Shown here piece after piece: positions 56,439 through 64,000 of a DNA stretch of 64,000 nt. The position numbers and the translations under genes are program-made. The notes under the pieces were generated by a model that saw only the letters and a list, made by a program, of their open reading frames with translations, was not told the DNA's origin and searched no databases. The stretch spans positions 61,001 to 125,000 of the forward strand of contig JAKOGI010002236.1 of NCBI GenBank assembly GCA_029747015.1, written 5' to 3'. The stretch is from Carnegiea gigantea. Lineage: Eukaryota > Streptophyta > Magnoliopsida > Caryophyllales > Cactaceae. The first letter of the stretch is position 1, and each line of letters starts with the position of its first letter.

Positions 56439-57857
56439 GGGTGTGTATGGTATGGGAGAAAATATTTTCCAGGAAAATCAAAATTCTATTTTCCATTGTG
56501 TGGTGCCCCAAAAAAAAAAAAAAATCAGAAAATGACTTTTATAGGAAATGATTTTTATAGGAAATCCTTTTTCCCCCAATCGTGGAAAATATTTTTCAAC
56601 TGTGAGACAAAGGAAGTTGATTTCCCAAAAACAACCGGGCTCATTTTTTTCCATCTCAGTCATTCATAGTCTCTCTCCTCACTCCATCTCTCTTAGTTTG
56701 CGTTATCTCCTCGACATTCAGACCAAAAGCTTCTTCGTCTCTCCCCTCACTCCATCTCACTCCTCACTCTGCGTTATCTCCTCGACATTCATACCACTTG
56801 GATTAAATTTAGTCCTGTGATCAAATGGTTTAATAAGTTCTTGTCTGTGAGTAGTTGGATTTGATATGGTTTTGTTTTTTCAGATTTTGTACTTGTCTAT
56901 GAGTGGTTGGATTTGATATGGTTTAATAAGTTGGTATGATATGATTACTCCTTACTCTACTATGATCATGTGCATTTTGTTATGGTATGGTTTAATAAGT
57001 TGTTGTTTAACAGGCGAATCTAACTCATGAGAAGTATCTAAATAAGAAAATTGATATGTATGATGAAATGGTCGTTGTGGTTGGAAAAGATGTCACTCGA
57101 GGAAGTGCTGTCAAGTCATTTGATGATGTTGAGATACACTCATATGAAAATACGACAAATTTGGAAGAGAAAGGCGACAGTGATAGCAAGTTTATGAAAG
57201 ACAATGATAAACAATCGATTTCAAGTGCGCCTTTGGAATCAAGAAAAAATCGAAAGAGGACATACGACGGTGATTTGGAACTTCAAATGTCTCCACCCAA
57301 ACGGGAGAATTCGCCTTGCCTTCAAAGGATATCTAAATCCAAACTCGACATTGACCTTCTTTATCAAGAAGTGATAAAATCGAAGGGTTTGAGGAGAAGT
57401 TCTTGGATAGCGCTTTTGATCATCTCATAGAGCGTGAAAATTTAGCCAAGGACTTTCTAGCAAAAAGCGAGAAACTTAGGAGGATTTGGCTTGAAAAATT
57501 CAAGGAGAGCAATTGAATGGAGTGACATTTCTCATCCCCCTCACCCTTTGTCCCCTCTTTTTTTTTTTTTTTTTTGGGGGTTTCCTTTGGGTATTATTAT
57601 GGCTTTGTAAGGCCTCTTTGATGATTAAGATGATTGATTATCCATTAGCCTAGCCTATTAGTACTAAACTGTTGCAACCTATTGTCTTGGGAGATAGTTT
57701 TCTTTCTACCAAACAGCAGAAAATGAAGTGAAATGAAAATAATTTTTCATTCCACCAAACAGCAGAAAATGCAGGTGGAAAATCATTTTCCTTGGGAAAA
57801 CATTTTCTATGGAAAATGATTTTTCACGAAAATAATTTTCACTCTACCAAACGCTCC
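56439..57857 (+). mobile_element. PIF/Harbinger-like transposon remnant
   Basis: The left end GGGTGTGTATGGTATGGG and the right end ...TCTACCAAACGCTCC form imperfect terminal inverted repeats of the GGG-N-GTTTGG type. Subterminal GGAAAAT/ATTTTCC stem sequences occur at both ends (for example 56456-56475, 57780-57840). TTA precedes the left end but the right flank ATC does not match, so a target duplication is not confirmed. It carries part of an accessory Myb-like protein but no DDE transposase. Confidence 0.6.
57014..57516 (+). pseudogene. Terminal exon of a Myb/SANT-type transposon accessory protein
   Basis: An exon follows a good 3' splice site (TTGTTTAACAG) at 57013. It reads ANLTHEKYLNKKIDMYDEMV, then VVVGKDVTRGSAVKSFDD, an acidic linker, a Lys/Arg nuclear-localisation-like KNRKRTYDG, and a C-terminal helix ending KLRRIWLEKFKESN before TGA at 57514-57516. 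The first part is the tail of the Myb/SANT-like domain typical of the DNA-binding ORF1 of PIF/Harbinger elements and related plant proteins. A frameshift near 57385 splits the exon, since the last ~45 residues are in a different frame from 57056-57430. The 5' exons with the rest of the Myb domain are not found within the element. Confidence 0.6.
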
Positions 57858-58296
57858 ATCAACAATCTCCTAAAAATTGCCTCTGCTATGACAGATTTGC
57901 AACATCCTTTCCTCTCAAACAAACCAAAAAAAGAAACAATCTCTAGTTGCCTGAATAATTTTTTCAAGAACATGGAGAGAAACTCATATTCACATACGAG
58001 AAAACTTATAAATTATAGTAACTTACAGCATTAGCCGATCCATGTCATTGTTTTATTGTACACTACATTTGTTGCTTCCAAACAAACTCACCATGTCATG
58101 GCATGTCTCCGGTCTTAAATGCATATCTGTACACTGTTGAACCCAAATGGGGAAATGACTTGCATGTCTTTCTAAAAAAATCTTATATAGTCATCAACTA
58201 TTCTAATTGAAATATATGCGATCATCCAAATGTAACACTTCAATTGTAACCTGCTTGAGAGGGAAAAATAACCCACTCATAGTTAGACGGCATGCT
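57858..58296. other. Downstream flank of the PPR gene
   Basis: No gene is seen. It should contain the 3' untranslated region of the minus-strand PPR gene; no strong poly(A) signal was pinned down. Confidence 0.4.
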
Positions 58297-60306
58297 CTAG
58301 ATAGTCAGCACATATCCATGCTCACGAAGAGGAGCGATCAGGGAGTCCAGGCTAGTATAGACTGAGTTGGCTTCAGGGTGGTCACAATCACAAGTAACAA
58401 ACACATGCACGCTGTTATTGACTTTGATCCAGCTATAACCAGGTTTCTTTTTTATGTTCTGCTCTCTCATGGTTAATCTTACGTCAGACACCTCTTCATA
58501 CCGACCAATTGCTCCATAAGCATTAGATGTCAATACATAATTCCCACAATGTTCGGGCTCAAGCTCAAAAATGTTCTTGGAAGCAACTTCAGCAAGATAA
58601 GCATTCCCATGAAGTGTACAAGCTGCTAAGAAAGCCCTCCACGCAACAGCATTACATTCAATAGGCATCGTCACTAACAATTCATAAGCCTCATCAAGCT
58701 GCCCAGCCCTACCAAGCATGTCAATCACACATACATAATGCTCAATAGTTGGAACCAAACCATATACAGAATCCATCTGTGATAGGTATTCGCAGCCATG
58801 ACTCACAAGGCCCACATGACTACAGGCTGACAGAACTCCAATAAAAGTGACCTCATCAGGTTTAATACCTTCAGCACACATAGAATCAAACATCAATAGA
58901 GCTTCATTGCCATGACCATGCATGCCATATCCCATGATCATGATGTTCCAGGATGCCACATCTCTGACATTCATCTTGCCAAAAAGCTTATATGCATACA
59001 TCATACTACCACATTTGACATAAATATCAAGAAGAGCATTGTTTACAAGAATATTGTTGAAGTCTTTCTCGTCTCCTGTACTCCCTATTCCGTAAAGGAT
59101 CATGTACCTATGGATTTCCTTGACATGCATTAGGGCTCCCAAATGTGAGCAAGCCGGAAGTACTGTAACAATAGTGACTAGATCCGGTCTTCCACCAGCA
59201 CTTAACATCTGACGAAAAATGTCCATTGTTCTATGATGATCACCAGATAGTTCATGGACACTGAGAAGGGTGTTCCATGAGAATATATCTCTCTCCACCA
59301 TTAACCCAAAAATCCAAACAGCGCTGTCAATACATTTGCATTTTCCATACATATCAATCAATGCATTAGAGACAGCAAGAAAAGATTCATAACCTTTCTT
59401 TATCACAAAACCATGGATCACAAGTCCATTGTCAAGGTCTGCACCCATCGCCAATGCTGATACAACCCCCGTAACCGTGAAGTTATTTGGCACGGCCTTA
59501 TCTTCATTCATCCTGTGAAACACCGCCAGAGCCATTCTAAATTCCCCGATATGAACATACCCATTGATCATGGCATTCCAAAGCACAACATCCCTCACAG
59601 GCAATTCATCGAACACCTCATATGCTTCATTCATGGCCCCAAATTTCAAGTAACAATTGACCAAAGCACTGCCAATAAACTCATCCACTTCCAGCCCAAA
59701 TTTAAACGACAGCCCATGAATCTTTTTGACCTCTAACACCTCTGGGCAACCTTTGATCGCACAAGGGAAAGTGAACTTATCAGGGATTATACCCAGATAT
59801 CTCATACACAAGTAAAATTCAAATGCTTCATTATATAAGCGGTTCCCAACAAAACCAGAAATGATTGCGTTGAAACAATAAACATTACGTATACTTTGGC
59901 AGGTTCGAAAAACGGACAAGGCATAGGACATGGACTTGCACTTGGAATACATGTTGATGAGGCTTGTAGTTGATGAAGGAGAGGTCAAAAGATTGTGCCT
60001 TAGCATCCATGAATGGAGCTCTTTCCCTTTATAAAGGTTAGATTCTTGGGCAAACAACTGTAGAAACGAAATGCTGGTATGGATAGTAGTTTCATTACTG
60101 TTTTTGAAAGGCTGACTTAGAGAAGAAAAAGAGAAGGGTCTAAGAGAGAGGCATGGCCACCTTGCATATTTAATTGGAACCCAAGAAATAATACCTTTTC
60201 TTCCATTTAGCATCGTAGAAAGAGCCGTCTCTCTCTCACACAGACAAAAACTGGCTGAAAGTACATAGACTCGATGCTCTTCCTGGCTTTGGGCTCCTAG
60301 TGTCAT
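58297..60306 (-). CDS. PLS/E-class pentatricopeptide repeat protein, At3g14730-like
   Basis: This is the only intact host gene, an intronless 669-codon frame. PPR proteins of this class bind organellar RNA and usually direct C-to-U editing or other processing in mitochondria or plastids. About a dozen helical PPR motifs run from residue ~100 to ~560, for example NAIISGFVGNRLYNEAFEFY, NALIDMYGKCKCIDSAVWIF, SWNIMIMGYGMHGHGNEALL and FIGVLSACSHVGLVSHG. The last ~100 residues form an E domain (LEPEHCGNYVLTSNAYGAIG, KKPGYSWIKVNNSVHVFV) with a short E+-like end and no DYW deaminase, so an editing role would need a partner. The first ATG is at 60306, but Met32 (MLNGRKGIISWVPIKYARW, codon at 60213) begins a Ser/Arg-rich, acid-poor presequence and is an equally likely start; mitochondrial import is inferred. 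Sequence similarity to Arabidopsis At3g14730 is my recognition, not a search result. Confidence 0.93.
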   Translation of the reverse strand: MTLGAQSQEEHRVYVLSASFCLCERETALSTMLNGRKGIISWVPIKYARWPCLSLRPFSFSSLSQPFKNSNETTIHTSISFLQLFAQESNLYKGKELHSWMLRHNLLTSPSSTTSLINMYSKCKSMSYALSVFRTCQSIRNVYCFNAIISGFVGNRLYNEAFEFYLCMRYLGIIPDKFTFPCAIKGCPEVLEVKKIHGLSFKFGLEVDEFIGSALVNCYLKFGAMNEAYEVFDELPVRDVVLWNAMINGYVHIGEFRMALAVFHRMNEDKAVPNNFTVTGVVSALAMGADLDNGLVIHGFVIKKGYESFLAVSNALIDMYGKCKCIDSAVWIFGLMVERDIFSWNTLLSVHELSGDHHRTMDIFRQMLSAGGRPDLVTIVTVLPACSHLGALMHVKEIHRYMILYGIGSTGDEKDFNNILVNNALLDIYVKCGSMMYAYKLFGKMNVRDVASWNIMIMGYGMHGHGNEALLMFDSMCAEGIKPDEVTFIGVLSACSHVGLVSHGCEYLSQMDSVYGLVPTIEHYVCVIDMLGRAGQLDEAYELLVTMPIECNAVAWRAFLAACTLHGNAYLAEVASKNIFELEPEHCGNYVLTSNAYGAIGRYEEVSDVRLTMREQNIKKKPGYSWIKVNNSVHVFVTCDCDHPEANSVYTSLDSLIAPLREHGYVLTI

Positions 60307-60389
60307 CCATTGTGATTACGCCAACAAGCTGCATGCTGAGAAATGGACAAATCAAATCAGACCCAAAATCTATTAAATCAGCAATGGCA

Positions 60390-60620
60390 TCAGGAAGAAG
60401 TCGAGGGCAACCGTGAGACCGAAACAGAGCACAAATTCGCAGGAAAGCCCAAACGAGAGCTGAAATTAGAACCTACTAATTGCTTTACAAACTTCAACGC
60501 CTGAGCGAATTGATTAGTGATGATGAGGGAGGTGAGAGATGGATAATTGATGGAATTTGTAGCAGTGACTAGTGAAATACATGGAGTAAAGCTCTTGGGG
60601 TGGGGAGAGCCGAGAGCCAC
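60390..60620 (-). other. Possible upstream ORF or 5' exon of the PPR locus
   Basis: A 76-codon minus frame (MALGSPHPKSFTPCISLVTA...) lies directly upstream of the PPR start and in the same orientation. It has a GTAGGTTC-like splice donor inside it (after FVKQL). It has no known domain. It could be an upstream ORF in the PPR leader, an extra exon, or noise. Confidence 0.25.
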
Positions 60621-60756
60621 GGGGTGGGTTCACCTGATTTCCACGTGAGGAAGACAATGGTTGGGCACGTGACGGGCGCGTATGGTAGGAAAAGGGCCGA
60701 CTGAACTTGGATTGGCAAATCTGGGTTATGGCTTGGTCTCTTGGCTTCTTCGCGCG

Positions 60757-60780
60757 CCCCCCCCCCCCCCCCCCCCCCCC
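60757..60780. repeat. C24 homopolymer
   Basis: Twenty-four consecutive C on the plus strand, just after GCGCG, ~450 bp upstream of the PPR start on the opposite strand. Such tracts are hard to sequence, so the length is uncertain. Confidence 0.9.
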
Positions 60781-61799
60781 ATTTTCCTTGTGATTTATTA
60801 GCTATCTTTTAGAACTAAAATGTCGTCTCAAAGGGAATGTCCATAATTTTTAAAAGTCATACCTAAATGTGTAATTAATTATCATAAAAGTATCCATCTG
60901 GACCACTTGTTCTCCTTGATTTATTAATTGCCCCAAAGATTTTACGTAAGTAACTGAGAAATCCTCAAGAATTACTCTCACACACACATATCTTGTAGAT
61001 GACCCAAAAGATATGAGATGTACACTCTTAGTTGTAAAATTTAAAAATATTGTTTGATAAACCATATGTGACTTTTACATAAAAAAAAATGCAGCCAATG
61101 TTTTCAGAAGTCATTTCTAATTTTACACCTTATCTTATGTATTCAATTTATTAATTAGCTAAAGTTTTAAGTATTCATTCTTGAAACTCCTAAAGATCAC
61201 TCCTAAACACAATTGAGGATTCAAAAAGACATGATGACATATTTAAGTCATACATAAGACGGTTTATTTTATGTGTGAGACGGACAATGCTTATGATGAC
61301 TTTTTAAGAGTTATGGGACAATTAGTTACTTAGTTAGACTGATTTTATTGAAGTCATTCCTAAATAGATTATTAGTCATTTCTAAATTAATAAGTCCTAA
61401 ACAAAGTTATCATTCAGATGAATAAATTAGTCACACGAAAGTCTTAAAAGTCACCTCTTGGTATATGCAATTCAATTTCATCGTATTTTTAACAATGACA
61501 ATATAGATAATTTAGCAGACTTCCAAAATTTTTGAAGTCATCATAAAATTTTAGAAGTCACCTCGTAACATATTATTCAATCTCACTATTTCTTCACTTA
61601 TCAATCATTTTAAAACATCTAAATAGGTACCCCTAAAGTTTCTAAAGGTCACCCCTAAGTTCCTTGAAGGCTTCCCAAATATGTGACAATCAATTGCATA
61701 TATTTTGAGCGACTTAGGGTGGGGGGGTGACATTCAACTTATTTGACATCTTTTTTTAAAGTAGGTTTGACATTACTTGCAAACTATTTTAGATACTTA
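60781..61799. other. AT-rich intergenic sequence
   Basis: No gene is recognised. Many short phrases such as AAGTCA.C.CCTAA and TTAGAAGTCACC recur (for example ~61100-61680), giving a diffuse, degenerate repetitive texture without a fixed period. Confidence 0.4.
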
Positions 61800-62115
61800 G
61801 GTAATGTTTGGTTGAATGTAATGTAATGCATTCCACTTTGTAATGCATTGATGATTTTATAGTTTGTAATAATAACAATTGCAAGTAGTTGTTATTTATA
61901 ACACTTTCTTTCAACCAAACAAGATAATGGAAACACAATCACAAAATTATCTATATTACAAAATTGTTTGTATTGATGATTATATAGTTTGTAATAATCA
62001 CAATTATAAGGTAGTTGTTATTTACAACACTTTCTTACAACCAAACAAGATAATGGAAACATAATTACAAACTTATCTGCATTACAAAGTTATTTGCATC
62101 CAATCAAATATTACC
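61800..62115. mobile_element. Tourist-like MITE (PIF/Harbinger type) with internal duplication
   Basis: The element has ends GGTAATGTTTGGTTGAATG and CATCCAATCAAATATTACC (inverted, few mismatches). It is flanked by TTA at 61797-61799 and at 62116-62118, the 3-bp target typical of Harbinger superfamily. Length is 316 bp. Inside, a ~125-bp segment is tandemly duplicated (61849-61973 and 61974-62090), with the phrase CAACCAAACAAGATAATGG in both. Confidence 0.88.
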
Positions 62116-64000
62116 TTAATTTAATTCGTAAACCATACAAGAAGTTCTTGAGATGTCTACTTCTAGAATTGGCTCATCAAATTTTCTAAGAGACTAATAA
62201 TTCACCTTAGGGCAACTTTTTACTTTTTCAAATCAATGTCACTTCTAAATTAATAATTAGTCACCACAAATATCATAGAAATTACCTCTAAATATCTATC
62301 TCGTAGTAACAATAGATTAAAGCTCATCTATATTTGGTATATAAAAAAAAGCTTCATCTATATCTTTAGAATTAGTCATCGACAAAATTTTTAAGGCCAT
62401 CATCAATTTTCCGAGCTTAATTAATCACTTACAACCTACACAACTAGCATAGGGTTGGGATTAGGCCTACACCATGGACAACGAATAAGCTAATTGAAGA
62501 CGACACGCTCAGCAAATTTTTTTGAGAGTGATTTGGGCATAAAGTGGTCAGGGATCAACTCCCCTTGCAAACAACCATTGTTATATTACATAGCTTAAGG
62601 TACAGTACTACTATACACACCTATACACACTTTTTCATATCGACGCCAGTTATTAAAGAAGCACCAGTAACAATCACCCACATCAAATCAAATACAAAAG
62701 AAACAAAGTAATTAGGCAATTCAATTCATTTTTTTTTTTTTATAGAGAAAATCCTTGTGCTCTCTCTCTCTTTCTATCCCTACCGTGCTATGCAACAATT
62801 TTGCTGTCTACTAAATGAAAACCGACTTTAGCATTTTCTCTCTGTCTTTGAAAAGCATATCATCGATATTTCAAACTCAAATTTAACACCTACAATACAT
62901 TTTATCAAGATCTCAGAAGCTTGAAGACAAGTTTGCAGAATCCAAGGTAGGAGTGAGTAAAAGGCTTTACAACTTTAAAAATTCCAGTATGAACAAAATT
63001 TTGTCACCTAATTTAATTTTCTGCATAATCTGCAACAAATTAGAGCTTATTTATCAAAAAAATGCAATCTAACAAGCACAACCAGTAGAAGAAGAGCTAC
63101 TGTAACGATTAGCAGCCAAAATCATGTTCAAAGAGGTATTTCATCTATAAACTCTAAAACTTTAATAATTTAGCGATAGGCCTAACATTTTTTTTTGGTA
63201 AGATTCAGCATTGTTGACTTTATTGGTGTTTTCTAAAGTTCAATTTTACATAATATGACGTTAGTGTACTAATTAAAGAAATTTGGTGTGGTTTAGAAAC
63301 AAGTATAGTGTTACTGATTGGATTAGTGTTCTTTGAGTTTAATTTGGGATAATTGTAAGGGTTCAGTGTACGACTTCAAGAATTTAGGTGTTGTTTAGGA
63401 AGAGATTTAGTGATATTGATCTGATTGGTGTTCTTTAGTATCAAATTTCACATATATGATGCTTTGGTCTACAACTTAAAGGAACCAAGGAATTTTTAGA
63501 TATTTTTCTTTTATAGCCAAGGCTCTTGGGGGCATAATTCTGCTGATATGTTCCAATACTCTCCATTGGTGTTGCTAATTAGGTCATGAAGGTAGCCCGT
63601 AATGGGTGAAACGCTTGGTTTCTATCTATGGTTGTTTGGTATAGCAAAATAAACATTAACGGAACTTTGATGTCATATGCTAATATATGGAGAATCTCCC
63701 TTAACCGGGGGCTTTTAACAATTACAATATCAATTTTTTACGCAAAAATATTGTGAACTGATGCTTGCCCCTCCTCTCTGACGTTAATGTAATGTGTTGA
63801 AGTTTGAGTATGTTGTTCAATGTTCAATGTTCTATGCAAGTTGGTTTTGTTCTAATTTTGAATGTAGGGTGTATCGAATTCTTTAGTAATATCTAGTGTG
63901 ATCCCTTCTTTGTCATTTGCTAGACCTTTTAAGGAATGCATAGAAGATGTGAATGATATCTTTGAGCTAGTTTTCATATTTGATTAGTTGATAGTGGCTT
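62116..64000. other. Intergenic, possibly 5' end of a plus-strand gene leaving the window
   Basis: Pyrimidine-rich TCTCTCTCTTTCTATCCC at 62760 is followed by possible leader sequence to a splice-donor-like AATCCAAG/GTAGGAG at ~62945. The following ~900 bp are T-rich and intron-like, then an acceptor-like TTTTGAATGTAG lies at ~63867. After that, 39 codons stay open (SNSLVISSVIPSLSFARPFK...) to a stop near 63987. No family was recognised. The gene, if real, would extend past the right edge or use other exons. Confidence 0.25.

Overview
This window looks like nuclear DNA of a flowering plant, probably a eudicot. It is AT-rich and intron-poor, and most of it is made of LTR retrotransposons, small DNA transposons and integrated pararetrovirus (Caulimoviridae-like) DNA. 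Only one host gene is convincingly intact: an intronless E-class pentatricopeptide repeat (PPR) gene on the minus strand at 58.3-60.3 kb, like Arabidopsis At3g14730. I cannot name the species. No rRNA, tRNA or CRISPR was seen.

Layout. 0.5-4.45 kb holds two direct tandem copies of a ~1.9-2.0 kb unit that look like LTRs of a decayed Ty1/Copia element read on the minus strand. Copia coding remnants lie at 4.45-6.49 kb (RT/RNase H) and 13.28-15.33 kb (integrase, protease, gag). The Copia element is split by a young Ty3/Gypsy element of the centromeric CRM type (6500-13272, 1095-bp LTRs, exact AAATC target duplications). 15.4-16.3 kb is a degenerate AT-rich minisatellite. Two endogenous pararetrovirus copies lie head to head: minus strand 17.29-23.15 kb and plus strand 25.89-31.98 kb. 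Their primer-binding sites face each other across about 2.7 kb. The minus copy carries a hAT-type MITE.

34.39-51.47 kb is one old Ty3/Gypsy Tat-lineage element on the plus strand, with 504-bp LTRs, two RNase H domains, an extra antisense gene and two flanking arrays of a 57-bp repeat. Its left LTR is interrupted by a 4665-bp insertion (34600-39264). One LTR of that insertion is a 3.3-kb near-palindrome with ~1.4-kb inverted arms. 53.02-55.05 kb is a short nonautonomous LTR element that seems to carry a PTB-like RNA-recognition-motif fragment. 56.44-57.86 kb is a PIF/Harbinger-like remnant with a Myb/SANT-type accessory exon. 61.80-62.12 kb is a Tourist-like MITE with TTA target duplications.

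The TE and viral reading frames are broken, so almost none of this DNA should make functional protein. The most unusual structures are the foldback LTR, the head-to-head viral pair with a preserved viral promoter, the antisense ORF bracketed by twin 57-bp arrays, and the CRM pol frame that runs through the polypurine tract into the 3' LTR.
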